From the NCBI RefSeq assembly GCF_016746085.1, contig NZ_JAERTZ010000011.1, positions 1 through 51,467 on the forward strand: DNA of 51,467 bases, written 5' to 3'. Positions 8,380 through 17,451 of this stretch are shown one piece after another (the first letter of the stretch is position 1; each line of letters starts with the position of its first letter). Position numbers and translations under genes: made by a program. This DNA is from Zobellella iuensis. GTDB lineage: Bacteria > Pseudomonadota > Gammaproteobacteria > Enterobacterales > Aeromonadaceae. The notes below the pieces were generated by a model that was given only the letters and a program-made list of their open reading frames with translations, searched no databases and was not told the origin of the DNA.

Positions 8380-11300
8380 CTAGAACTCGAACGTGTAGAA
8401 CAGGTCTATCGCCTGGCTCAGGCCGCTGGTGGCCTGCAGGTAGAGCCTGGGCAGCAGCTCGTAGCGCAGTCGCAGTTCGCCGATGGCCGAGAACACCCCC
8501 ACCCCGTAACCGATCTGCAGGCCGGGCAATACGTAGGCGCTGATATTGACCTCGGTACTGTCGCCGGAGCCGACGGTGTCCACCGACACATCCTGGAAGC
8601 CGAGGGCCTCCCCCAGGCCGGTGACGATGCCGCCAAACTGGCCCACCCCGGCCCCGAGCAGCATGGACTGCACCAGGGCGTTGCCGTCACTCTCGCCCCC
8701 TTCCATGCCCCGCCCGCGCAGCAGGTAGGACAGCTGTTCCACCTGGGGCATCTGCGGCTCGGAGAACACCGCAAACTCCGGCTGGTTGGCGCTGCCCGTG
8801 ACCCTGACCCCCACAGTGATGCTGCGGTCGGCCATGGTGGCCGGATTGCGGATGGCCTCGACCGAGAGGTTGGGCTGATCCAAGGGGCCGCTGAACAGTA
8901 TGCTGCCCTCGCGGATCAGCAGGTTCTGGCCATAGGCACGGAAGTTGCCGTCCACCAGCCGGATCTCGCCGCTGCCGCGCATCGGCCGCCCCGGCGGCTG
9001 GGTGATGCGCAGCTGGCCTGCCAGCCGGGTATTAAGGCCGAAGGCGGACAGCCGTACGTCCTCCGCCAGCCGCACCTGGACGCGGATATCCAGGGGCAGG
9101 CTGGGGGTCGTCTCGGGGATGATGCCGGAGGGCTGCACTATGACCACGTCGGACGACTTGGACACGGCGCTTTCCGGCAGCTCCTTCACCTCGATGCGCG
9201 CCCAGGGGATGACGATGTCGCCGCGCACCCGGGCCTGCTCGCCCAGGCTGATCTGCAGATCCGGGCTGACCCGCACCCGGCCCATGCCCGGGTAGCCGGC
9301 TTCCAGCTCGCGGCCCTGCAGGCGAATTTCGCCGCTCACCGGCAACTGCTGCCAGCTCAGCTCGCCGCTGATGTTGAGCGGCCCCTCGCCCACCCGCAGC
9401 CGGCCGTCGATAACGGCGGCGTTGCCGTTCACGCTCAGCCGGGTGCTGAAATCCCGCACCAGCACCATGTCCGAGTAGGTGTCCACCTCGCCGCCGGTCA
9501 GATTGATATCGCCGAACAACAGGGGCGCGTCCAGGGTGCCGTCCAGCCGGGCCTGGCCGGCCAGGGTGCCCTGCAGCCGGGCCACTTCCGGCAACAGCGG
9601 CGCCAGCCAGTCGAGCTTGAGCTCGCGGATAACGAGATTGCCGGACAGCGCCCGACGCCCGCTCGGCTCCGCCACATTGGCGTCGAGGGAGAGGTTGCCC
9701 AGCACCTCGGAGTCAAACAGCAGGGACGACTGCAGCCGGTCGCCGGCCATGTCGACCCGCAGTTGCAGGCGCTGGTAGTCGAGCCGGGTGGCGCCGCTGA
9801 CGAAGGTACCGGGAGGGGTGGAGATGTCGGCATTGAGGCGGGGGCTGTCTCCCTGCCAGCGCAGCTCCACCCGGCCGCCGAGCATGGCTTCCCAGGAGAA
9901 TTGCTCGGGCAGGAAGGGCGCCAGCCGGGCCAGGTTGAACTCGCGGATATCGACCCCGGCCTGGCCCTCTTCGGCGCCGGCCACCAGGGGGTCGAAGCAG
10001 AGGCTGGCCCCGTTCGAGCTCCAGCAGTGGGCGCTGGCCCGCAGCCGTTGCTCGCGCCAGGACAGGGCCAGCTCCTGCTGCAGGGCCCAGCGTTCCAGCG
10101 GGGTATCCAGCCAGGCCCGGCCCAGGTTGCCCTGCCAGCCCTGCGGGCCCAGGCTGCCGGTGAGCAGCAGTTCGGCGGCAAGCGGCTCGCCGGCCACGGC
10201 GAACTCCAGCCGGTGGGCCGCCTCGTTACCCGTCGCGGTGAGCCGCAAATCGCTGAACGCGAACTCGCCGGCATTGATACTGGCGACCCTTAGCCGGATG
10301 TCTCCGCTGATGTCCTCGCCCAGCGTCGCTTCGGCTTCCAGTGACAGCTCTTGCGCCAGCATCTCGTTGAAACCGGCGCGGCCGCCCCGCAGGCTGGCCT
10401 GGATCTCGGGGGCGGCGAGCTCGCCCCGCACCCGTATGCTGCCGGCCAGCTCACCGAACAGGCCGGGGGCGTAGACCGCCAGTTCGGGCGCCTGCAGCTC
10501 GGCGTCCAGTTGCCAGCGTTCGGCGATGGTGCCGTTGACCGTCAGCCGGTTGTTGCCGTTGTTGAGCACCAGCTCGCTGAGGGTGCCCTGCAGATCCTGG
10601 TTGAGATCGATCCCGCCCTTGAGCGACAGCGGATAATCCCGCAGCCGGCCGTGGATATCGGGGCTGGCCTCGAGCTGCCATTGCTCCCCCCTGAGCATAA
10701 AGCGGGTATCGAGCTCGCCGTTGAGGCGGCCATCCAGCCCGGCCACAAAGGCCTCCGGATCCACGTCGGCGAGCGTCAGTATTCCCTGCCAGTCGATGCC
10801 CTCCTGCCAGCCCAGCCGGCCTTCCACCTTGACTTCGCCCTGGGGCAGGCGCAGCTCCAGCGGCGCCAGCTCCAGGCCCTGCGGGTTGCCCCGGGCCGCC
10901 AGTTCGATGCCGATGGGCGGCAACTCGGGACCCCGGCCCTCGGCGGCGAGCCGCAGCCGATAGTCTTCGAGGGTGCCGTTCAGGGTCAGTTGGCCCTGCT
11001 CCAGCCGCCATTCCGGCGCGATTAGGGGCCAGCCCAGCCGCTGCCAGTCGAGGGCGAGCTCGAAGGGCAGGTTCGGATCCAGCGGCCTGGCCTGCAGCCG
11101 GGCCTGGGCGGCGATGACTCCCTCCAGGCTGAGCTCGGCGGACAGCTCGGCCAGGCTCTGGCGCAGCTGCAGCGCCAGGGCCTGGCCCGCCAGTTGCCCT
11201 TCCAGCAGGGGCTGGTGCAGGGTGGCCGCCAACGCGAGCTCGAGCGGGTAATCGTCGCTCAGGGTGATATGACCGCCAAGCCGGACGTCCGCCCACTCAT

Positions 11301-12066
11301 GGGCCAACTCGAAGCGCTGGATCTCGAGCCGGCTGCCCTCGCCTTCCAGCGCCAGTTGCAGGCGGTGCAGGGCCTGCACCTCGTCGCCCTGCACCAGCCG
11401 GCTGTCGGTCAGGCTGAGCTGTTCGAGCCGCAGGGGAAAGGGCAGCACGATTTCCGGCAGCACCAGCGGCGGTCTCGCTGCCGTGGGGGCTTCGGTTTCC
11501 GCCCCGGATGCCTCGCCGGCCGGCAGCAAGGTGATGGTGAGCCCCGCCATCTCCGGGCCGGTGATCACCATGCCGTCGTCGTCCCAGCGCGCCGCCACCA
11601 GCAGGCTGTCCCAGGCAACGGTTTGCCCGGGCAGCTCGATGCGCACCCGATCGGCGCGGATCTCGTCCAGATCGATGCGCAGCGGCGGCGTCAGCTCCAG
11701 CAGCGGCTCGGCGGCCTCTTCGTCGTCACTCCCCTCGGGCAGGCTCTCGATACGCACCAGTATGTCGGCCGCATCCAGCCGCTGCAGCCAGAAGCGGCCA
11801 TCGAGCAGCTTGCCGAGCTGCCAGTCGATAGTGACAGTGCTGGCGGAAAACGCCAGCGAGTCCTGCTGGTAGCTCAGCTCGGAAAACCGCCAGCCGGTGC
11901 CCAGCTGGCCGGCCACCAGGGTGCCGTCCAGCCCCGGCACCTGGCGCTTGGCCAGCTCCCACAGCCACTGGTTGCCGGTATGGGTAAACAACAGGCTGAC
12001 CAGCAGCATCGAGAGCAGGGCAATGGCGGCGATGGCGCCGAACAGGCTTCGTTTCAACCAGATCAT
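8380..12066 (-). CDS. tamB: Translocation and assembly module inner-membrane protein TamB
   Basis: A 1228-residue AsmA/TamB-family protein, close to E. coli TamB in length. An N-terminal signal anchor (SLFGAIAAIALLSMLLVSLLF) is followed by about 950 residues of repetitive beta-rich sequence that would form the periplasm-spanning hydrophobic groove, and a C-terminal TamB (DUF490) domain that ends LFYTFEF. It is thought to move phospholipids to the outer membrane and, with TamA, to help insert beta-barrel proteins. Its ATG overlaps the tamA stop in an ATGA junction, so the pair is translationally coupled. Confidence 0.95.
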   Translation of the reverse strand: MIWLKRSLFGAIAAIALLSMLLVSLLFTHTGNQWLWELAKRQVPGLDGTLVAGQLGTGWRFSELSYQQDSLAFSASTVTIDWQLGKLLDGRFWLQRLDAADILVRIESLPEGSDDEEAAEPLLELTPPLRIDLDEIRADRVRIELPGQTVAWDSLLVAARWDDDGMVITGPEMAGLTITLLPAGEASGAETEAPTAARPPLVLPEIVLPFPLRLEQLSLTDSRLVQGDEVQALHRLQLALEGEGSRLEIQRFELAHEWADVRLGGHITLSDDYPLELALAATLHQPLLEGQLAGQALALQLRQSLAELSAELSLEGVIAAQARLQARPLDPNLPFELALDWQRLGWPLIAPEWRLEQGQLTLNGTLEDYRLRLAAEGRGPELPPIGIELAARGNPQGLELAPLELRLPQGEVKVEGRLGWQEGIDWQGILTLADVDPEAFVAGLDGRLNGELDTRFMLRGEQWQLEASPDIHGRLRDYPLSLKGGIDLNQDLQGTLSELVLNNGNNRLTVNGTIAERWQLDAELQAPELAVYAPGLFGELAGSIRVRGELAAPEIQASLRGGRAGFNEMLAQELSLEAEATLGEDISGDIRLRVASINAGEFAFSDLRLTATGNEAAHRLEFAVAGEPLAAELLLTGSLGPQGWQGNLGRAWLDTPLERWALQQELALSWREQRLRASAHCWSSNGASLCFDPLVAGAEEGQAGVDIREFNLARLAPFLPEQFSWEAMLGGRVELRWQGDSPRLNADISTPPGTFVSGATRLDYQRLQLRVDMAGDRLQSSLLFDSEVLGNLSLDANVAEPSGRRALSGNLVIRELKLDWLAPLLPEVARLQGTLAGQARLDGTLDAPLLFGDINLTGGEVDTYSDMVLVRDFSTRLSVNGNAAVIDGRLRVGEGPLNISGELSWQQLPVSGEIRLQGRELEAGYPGMGRVRVSPDLQISLGEQARVRGDIVIPWARIEVKELPESAVSKSSDVVIVQPSGIIPETTPSLPLDIRVQVRLAEDVRLSAFGLNTRLAGQLRITQPPGRPMRGSGEIRLVDGNFRAYGQNLLIREGSILFSGPLDQPNLSVEAIRNPATMADRSITVGVRVTGSANQPEFAVFSEPQMPQVEQLSYLLRGRGMEGGESDGNALVQSMLLGAGVGQFGGIVTGLGEALGFQDVSVDTVGSGDSTEVNISAYVLPGLQIGYGVGVFSAIGELRLRYELLPRLYLQATSGLSQAIDLFYTFEF

Positions 12067-13778
12067 AATTCAGGCCCCAGGGTGAAGTGCAGCCGCCAGG
12101 GAGTATCCTCCTCGGACACCCCGAACGCCAGATCGAGGCGTACCGAGCCCACCGGGGTCAGCCAGCGTACCCCCACGCCGGTGCCCACTTTCCAGGGGTC
12201 GCTGTAGTCGTTGGTGGCGGTACCGGTATCGACGAAGGTGGCCAGCCGCCATTTTTCCGCCACCTTGTAGTCGTATTCCAGGCTCAGGGCCGTGGTGTAC
12301 TTGGCCCCGGTGCGGTCGCCGTTCTCGTCGCGGGGGCTGATGGTCTCGTAGCCGAAGCCCCGCACCGTGAGGTCGCCACCGGTGAAGAAACGCAGCGACG
12401 GCGGCAGGCTCTCGACTTCGTCCACCCAGACCGCGCCCTGCTCGGCGCGGGCGATGACGCGTTGGTTGTCGGACAGGGAACGCAGCCACTTGCTGCGGCC
12501 CCAGGTCCGGATAAAGCGGGTATCGGAGCCCCACCAGGGTTCGGACAGCTCCAGGGTGATGCGCTGGGAGTCGCCCCAGTCGGGATCCAGGCCGCCGCGC
12601 GACCGGGTCCGGCTGTAGGACACCCCGGGGATCAGCAGGAAGCTGTCGTCCTTCTGCTCACCCTGGGTATAGGACTCGTATTCCGAGCGGATAAAGACGT
12701 CCCGGGTCCAGCCGTAGTCATTCTTGTCCCAGCGGTGCACCGAGGCCACCAGGCGGTCGCTCTGGGTGTCCCGCTGATCCAGGCGCTGGTAGCCGCCCTG
12801 CAGGGTGTAGTAGTTGTCGAGCGGATGGCCGCGGGGGATCTTGTAAACGAAGGTGATGTCCTGCTTGGGCGCCGACAGCTTGAGGCTGGTGTTGAAGCTG
12901 TGCCCCAGGTTGTTGATCCAGGGTTTTTCCCAGCCGACCGAGGTGCGGGGGCCCTCGTCGGTGGAGAAGCCCACGCCCAGCTCCACCTCGTTGTCGGCCT
13001 TGGCGCGCAGCAACACCGACAGCGGGATATGGTGGTCTTCGTCCGCCTCGCCCACCAGGGGCAGCACTTCCACCTGGCGGAAATAGCGGGTGGAAGAGAG
13101 CGAGCGGCTGAGCTCGGCCACCCGGCTGGCCAGGTAGGGCTCGCCCGGCTGGACGTTGACCAGGGGCCTGAGCAGCCGATCCACCGGGCGATCGGTATCC
13201 ACCCTGAGCTCCCCGAACCTGAAGCGGGGGCCGGAGTCGAACGACAGTATGACGTCGGCGGCATTTTCCCAGGGATGCACCAGCACCTGGCTGCGCCGGT
13301 AGCGGGCGTCGAAATAGCCGCGGGCCAGGGCCAGGCTGAGCAGGCCGGTCTTGGCGCTTTCGTAGCTTTCGTGGTTGAGGATATCGCCCTCGTTCAGGCC
13401 CAGCTCGCCGACCCGCTCCTCGAACAGCGGATCCGAGGCCGCGTCGCCCTGCAGCAGCACCTCGAGCCGGCGGATGCGCACCGGCTCGCCGGCCTCCACC
13501 CGCACATTGACCCGGGCCGGATTGCGCGGGTCCGCCGCCACCTCAATCTGCGGACTGTAATACCCCAGCGCCTGCAGGCTGTCTTCCACCGCCGTCACTA
13601 TGTCCTTGTGGAAACGGGGCAACTGCTCGGCCTGGATGGCCGGCAGCTGGTTCAGGTAGGCCCGGGTATTGTCCGCCAGCTCGCCGCGCAGGCCCGACAG
13701 GCGGAAGCTGATCTCCTCGGCCCGGGCCCCCGGGCTGAGCAGCACCAGGATAAGTATTCCCCATACAGCTTTGCTCAT
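12063..13778 (-). CDS. tamA: Translocation and assembly module outer-membrane protein TamA
   Basis: A 571-residue Omp85-family protein with signal peptide MSKAVWGILILVLLSPGARA. About residues 22-265 hold three POTRA domains (for example VRIRRLEVLLQGDA and RFRFGELRVDTDRPV). The 16-stranded barrel follows, with the conserved loop motif VRGFGYETISPRDENGDRTG and the C-terminal strand LHFTLGPEL, like the end of E. coli TamA. It is the outer-membrane partner of TamB. It is transcribed away from mobB; the shared 151-bp gap should hold both promoters. No strong Shine-Dalgarno precedes the ATG. Confidence 0.95.
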   Translation of the reverse strand: MSKAVWGILILVLLSPGARAEEISFRLSGLRGELADNTRAYLNQLPAIQAEQLPRFHKDIVTAVEDSLQALGYYSPQIEVAADPRNPARVNVRVEAGEPVRIRRLEVLLQGDAASDPLFEERVGELGLNEGDILNHESYESAKTGLLSLALARGYFDARYRRSQVLVHPWENAADVILSFDSGPRFRFGELRVDTDRPVDRLLRPLVNVQPGEPYLASRVAELSRSLSSTRYFRQVEVLPLVGEADEDHHIPLSVLLRAKADNEVELGVGFSTDEGPRTSVGWEKPWINNLGHSFNTSLKLSAPKQDITFVYKIPRGHPLDNYYTLQGGYQRLDQRDTQSDRLVASVHRWDKNDYGWTRDVFIRSEYESYTQGEQKDDSFLLIPGVSYSRTRSRGGLDPDWGDSQRITLELSEPWWGSDTRFIRTWGRSKWLRSLSDNQRVIARAEQGAVWVDEVESLPPSLRFFTGGDLTVRGFGYETISPRDENGDRTGAKYTTALSLEYDYKVAEKWRLATFVDTGTATNDYSDPWKVGTGVGVRWLTPVGSVRLDLAFGVSEEDTPWRLHFTLGPEL

Positions 13779-13929
13779 AGCGCAACCCGTTTACTCGTTG
13801 TTGTATTGGACAATTTTTGCCGCAAGTCGGCGACTTTCGGCACAACGTCGATTTTTATTGATCTTGTCGTTCGGTCCGGCCCAGCAGGCGTGGCACACTG
13901 CAGCTCTTGTTCGCCTACAGGAATCCCTT

Positions 13930-14475
13930 ATGTCCCGACCAGACAACCACCATGCCCTGCTGGGCTTCGCCGGCTTCAGCGGCAGCGGCAAGACCACCCT
14001 GCTGCGCCAACTGGTTGCGCTGCTGAACCGGCGCCAATTGCGTATTGGCATTATCAAGCACAGCCACCACGACGTGGAGCAGGACACCCCGGGCAAGGAC
14101 AGCTACGAGCTGCGCCACGCCGGCGCCCGTCAGTGCCTGCTGGCCGGACCTCATCGTAGTATTCTGACCTATGAGAACACCAAGGTACAGGAGCCTGATT
14201 TAAACGAATCCCTTTCACGGCTCAGCCTGGACCAGCTCGACCTGGTACTGGTCGAAGGGTTTCGCGAGGCCCCCATTCCCAAACTGGAGGTGCACAGACC
14301 CGCCCACGGCAAACCGCTGCTGTGCCGGCACGACCCCCATATCCTGGCGGTGGCCACCGACGATGCCGGGCTGGATGCCCCGGTGCCGCTGCTGGATCTG
14401 AACGACCCCGAAGCCATCGCCACCCTTATCGAACAATGGCGGGCGGCAGGACGCCTGCAAGCTCGTCGGGCTTGA
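13930..14475 (+). CDS. mobB: Molybdopterin-guanine dinucleotide biosynthesis adaptor protein
   Basis: A 181-residue P-loop GTPase with Walker A GFSGSGKTTLL at residues 13-23, then IGIIKHSHHDVEQDTPGKDSY, which is diagnostic of MobB, and VEGFREAPIPKLEVHR. MobB helps MobA attach GMP to molybdopterin for DMSO-reductase-family enzymes. mobA is not adjacent. The ATG at 13930 has AGGA about 8 nt upstream; the longer in-frame extension overlaps tamA antisense and is not protein-like. Its last 50 bp overlap the 3' end of the convergent MsrA-like gene. Confidence 0.92.
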   Translation: MSRPDNHHALLGFAGFSGSGKTTLLRQLVALLNRRQLRIGIIKHSHHDVEQDTPGKDSYELRHAGARQCLLAGPHRSILTYENTKVQEPDLNESLSRLSLDQLDLVLVEGFREAPIPKLEVHRPAHGKPLLCRHDPHILAVATDDAGLDAPVPLLDLNDPEAIATLIEQWRAAGRLQARRA

Positions 14476-14995
14476 GCCCTTCCCCCGCCGGATAGCCGCA
14501 GGCACGGCGATAGGCGGCATAGAGCAAGGGGCTGCGCTTGGCATACTGCTGATGCCGTGGCAGCCCCAGCGCGAAGGCGCCCACCGGCAGTATGCGTACG
14601 CCGATCTCGCGGCCGCTTTCCAGCTCCAGTTTGGCCCGGCTCTGCTGGGCCCATTTCTGCTGCAGCGAGCTCTGCACGTAAAGCGCCGGGCTGAACTCAG
14701 CGCCCCGATCGCAAAACTGCCCTTCCTTGTCGAAGGCATCCACCGCCGCCCAGTACAGGGTCAGCAAATCGCCGTAACCGATCAGGTTGTCATCGTAGTC
14801 CACCCGCACCACCTGGCGGCGCTGGTGCTGGCTGCCGCTCTGCATCCAGCCGGCCTCGATGCGCTCTATGCCGGGCCTGTCCGCAAACAGCGACTCCATC
14901 ACCCAGAAGCTGCCGCCGGCGAACACCGCCTGGGTGGCCCAGGCCTTGGGCGCCAGCAACAACAGCCCCAGCAGCAGCAGGATGTTTCCAGTCAT
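14426..14995 (-). CDS. Secreted MsrA-like protein lacking the catalytic cysteine
   Basis: A 189-residue protein with signal peptide MTGNILLLLGLLLLAPKAWA. The mature start TQAVFAGGSFWVMESLF aligns with the MsrA active-site motif GGCFWCMEAVF, but Ser29 (codon AGC) replaces the nucleophilic Cys and Val replaces the second Cys. Downstream RVDYDDNLIGYGDLLTLYWAAVDAF and FCDRGAEFSPALYV match the rest of the MsrA fold. As written it should not reduce methionine sulfoxide by the usual mechanism. It may bind oxidised methionine, have another periplasmic role, or be decaying. Reading frame and signal peptide are intact. It is convergent with mobB, with a 50-bp overlap. Confidence 0.8.
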   Translation of the reverse strand: MTGNILLLLGLLLLAPKAWATQAVFAGGSFWVMESLFADRPGIERIEAGWMQSGSQHQRRQVVRVDYDDNLIGYGDLLTLYWAAVDAFDKEGQFCDRGAEFSPALYVQSSLQQKWAQQSRAKLELESGREIGVRILPVGAFALGLPRHQQYAKRSPLLYAAYRRACGYPAGEGLKPDELAGVLPPAIVR

Positions 14996-15220
14996 TCGCT
15001 TACCCCATCACCAATCCCCGGATTATGCTAATCGATTGAAAGCAGATGGAAACATTTTTTAACTGCGGGCTCGGTTTCAAGCGCTCAGCACCCCGCCATT
15101 GCTTTCTCCCTCACCGCCCCAAATTAGGGCATAATGAGTCCTATCGACGTCCATTCCCCGGGCAAGTTCCCTTGCCGGCACGGATGGCACCCTGGCGAGA
15201 CCCTAATGACCCCAATCTAA

Positions 15221-15373
15221 ATCCTGCTGTTGCTGGCCGTAGGCAGCATGCTCGGCGCCCGGTTCGGCGCCAGGCTCAGCATCGGCGCCAACGGAGTGAA
15301 GTGGATAAAATGGCTGACTCTGGTGATGATAGTCGCCATTATCGGCAAACTGGGCTTCGATCTGTGGTATTGA
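15221..15373 (+). pseudogene. Remnant of a TSUP (TauE/SafE, YfcA-like) transporter C-terminus
   Basis: An open frame of 50 residues with no start codon reads LLLLAVGSMLGARFGARLS, then WIKWLTLVMIVAIIGKLGFD, LWY and stop. This resembles the last helix pair of YfcA-like TSUP exporters (MLGA.LG.R, then a hydrophobic span, then K-L-x-x-D-x-W). An in-frame TAA lies directly upstream and no matching N-terminal sequence is visible, so I read it as a leftover 3' fragment. Confidence 0.45.
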
Positions 15374-15410
15374 GCGAAGCGGCAAGCTGCCGACAAGCCG
15401 TAGCATGACG

Positions 15411-15640
15411 TAGCTGTGACTTCCGCGTCCCTTCTCGTCACGCCCGCGGCCCTTCTCGTCACTCCCGCGGCCCTCTCGTCACGCCCGCGCGCCTCTCGTC
15501 ACTCCCGCGAAGGCGGGAGTCCAGGTGTTGGGCGCCGATGTGGTGTTGGCGTTATGGATCCCCGCCTTCGCGGGGATGACGGTATAGGGGGCGGGGATGA
15601 CGGGGGGATCGGACATGGCGGGGGGATCGGGCATGGCGGG
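15411..15640. repeat. Tandem and palindromic repeat cluster
   Basis: 15433-15510 holds four imperfect units of about 20 bp (TCTCGTCACGCCCGCGGCC type). 15498-15523 and 15555-15580 are an inverted pair of the REP-like palindrome also seen near 310. 15590-15640 is G-rich with GGGGGGATCGG repeats. Together they occupy most of the noncoding stretch 15001-15717. Apart from the transporter remnant I see no gene there. Confidence 0.75.
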
Positions 15641-15717
15641 GAGCATAACGGAGTGATGGCGGGCTTGGGCATAGCACCCACCGGTCTCTGATATCGGGAT
15701 ATAAAGCAGGAAAAAAC

Positions 15718-17451
15718 ATGAAACTGTTCAGGCAACTGGCCTGGTTCTTCAAGGCCCACTGGCGCACCTACAGCCTGGCACTGCTGATGCTGGCCACGGT
15801 GGCGATGATGAACATGAGCATCCCCTACCTGATCGGCCAGGCGGTGGACAGCCTGATCGCCTCCCCCACCGGCGAGGCCGAGGGCCGGCTTCTGGTGCTT
15901 ATCCTGCTGCTGGGGGTCGCCATCTACGCCCTGCGCCTGGGCTGGCGCTGGATCCTGTTCGGCACCTCCTACCGCCTCGGCAACCTGCTGCGCCGCCGCT
16001 TCTTCGAGCTGCTCACCCGCCAGGGCCAGGCCTTCTACGGCCGGCATAACACCGGCGATCTGATGGCCCGGGCCACCAACGACATCGACGCCATCGAAGT
16101 GGCCGCCGGTGAAGGGGTGCTGTCCGGCTTCGACGGCCTGCTCACCCTGCTGCTGGTGCTGGTGATCATCTTCGGGGTGCTCGACTGGCGGCTGTCGCTG
16201 GTGGCGCTGTTGCCCTTCCCGCTGATGGGGCTGGCCTTCTACCGTATTTCCAACCGCATCCACCATCATTTCAAGGTGGCGCTGGAGCAGTTTTCGGTGC
16301 TCAACGACAAGGCCCAGGAGGCCATCGCCGGAGTGCGGCTGGTCAAGTCCATGGGCCGGGAAGAGATAGAAAGCCGCCAGTTCGGCGCCATCGCCGAGGC
16401 GGCCGCCGAGCGCAACTACCAGGTGGCCCGGGCCGAGGCCCTGTACGAGCCGGTGGTGTTCCTGTCCATGTCCGCCGCCCTGCTGCTGACCCTGGGCTTT
16501 GGCGCCTGGCTTATCTGGCATGAGCAGCTGAGCGTGGGCCAGCTCACCAGCTTCACCCTCTATCTGGCCCAGCTGATCTGGCCCATGTTCGCCTTCGGCT
16601 GGCTGCTCAATATCGTCGAGCGCGGCAGCGCCGCCCTGACCCGGGTCGAGGCCCTGCTGGCGGTGCCCGACAGCGTGCCCGACCGGGGCCGGCAGGTGCC
16701 GGAGAACGCCCATATACGGGTGCGGGAGCTCGGCTTCCACTACCCCGAGCAGCGCCAGCCGGCCCTGAGCGGGCTGAGCGTCGAGCTGGCCCCGGGCCGG
16801 GTGCTGGGCCTGGCCGGCCCCACCGGCGCCGGCAAGAGCACCCTGCTGCAGTTGCTGATGCGCTACTGGGAAACCGAACCGGGGCAGATCAGCGTCGGCG
16901 GGCATCCCATCGCCGACTGCCGCCTCGACGCCCTGCGCCGCCTGTTCGCCTATGTACCCCAGGACGCCTTCCTGTTCAGCGCCAGCATCGCCGACAATAT
17001 CCGCCTGGGCCGCCCCGAGGCGAGCCGGGAAGAGGTGATGGACGCCGCCCGCCAGGCCTGCGTGCACGACGACATCGCCGCCCTGCCCAAGGGCTACGAC
17101 ACCCAGGTGGGCGAGCGCGGCATGACCCTGTCCGGCGGCCAGCGCCAGCGCCTGGCCATCGCCCGCGCCCTGCTCGGCCGGGCGCCGATACTGGTGCTGG
17201 ACGACGCCCTGTCGGCGGTGGACGTGCACACCGAGCAGCAGATACTGCACCAGTTGCGCGGCCGCCGGGACCAGGGCTGCATCATCGTCAGCCACCGGCT
17301 GTCGGCGCTGGAGCACGCCGACCAGATACTGGTGCTCAACCACGGCCGGCGGCAGCAATCCGGCCGCCACGAGCAACTGATCGTGGAAGACGGCTGGTAC
17401 AGCCGGATGTGGGCCTATCAACAGCTGGAGGCGGTACTGGATGAAGCCTGA
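15718..17451 (+). CDS. mdlA: ABC transporter, permease/ATPase half-exporter MdlA
   Basis: A 577-residue type IV half-exporter. Six transmembrane helices fill about residues 1-310. The nucleotide-binding domain has Walker A GPTGAGKST near residue 367, signature LSGGQRQRL near 471 and Walker B ILVLDDALSAVD. The catalytic Glu after Walker B is Asp, as in known MdlA proteins, which marks this as the degenerate-site half of an asymmetric heterodimer with MdlB. The substrate is unknown; multidrug or lipid export is the usual suggestion. AGGA precedes the ATG. Its 3' end overlaps mdlB by 11 bp. Confidence 0.92.
   Translation: MKLFRQLAWFFKAHWRTYSLALLMLATVAMMNMSIPYLIGQAVDSLIASPTGEAEGRLLVLILLLGVAIYALRLGWRWILFGTSYRLGNLLRRRFFELLTRQGQAFYGRHNTGDLMARATNDIDAIEVAAGEGVLSGFDGLLTLLLVLVIIFGVLDWRLSLVALLPFPLMGLAFYRISNRIHHHFKVALEQFSVLNDKAQEAIAGVRLVKSMGREEIESRQFGAIAEAAAERNYQVARAEALYEPVVFLSMSAALLLTLGFGAWLIWHEQLSVGQLTSFTLYLAQLIWPMFAFGWLLNIVERGSAALTRVEALLAVPDSVPDRGRQVPENAHIRVRELGFHYPEQRQPALSGLSVELAPGRVLGLAGPTGAGKSTLLQLLMRYWETEPGQISVGGHPIADCRLDALRRLFAYVPQDAFLFSASIADNIRLGRPEASREEVMDAARQACVHDDIAALPKGYDTQVGERGMTLSGGQRQRLAIARALLGRAPILVLDDALSAVDVHTEQQILHQLRGRRDQGCIIVSHRLSALEHADQILVLNHGRRQQSGRHEQLIVEDGWYSRMWAYQQLEAVLDEA

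Noticed and set aside
15134-15220. 28-codon ORF starting MSPIDVHSPGKF upstream of the transporter remnant
   Set aside because: Too short, no family resemblance, no clear ribosome site; probably part of the decayed region.
17195-17215. Asp in place of the Walker B catalytic Glu in MdlA as a defect
   Set aside because: This is the usual state of MdlA in asymmetric half-exporter pairs; MdlB keeps the Glu.
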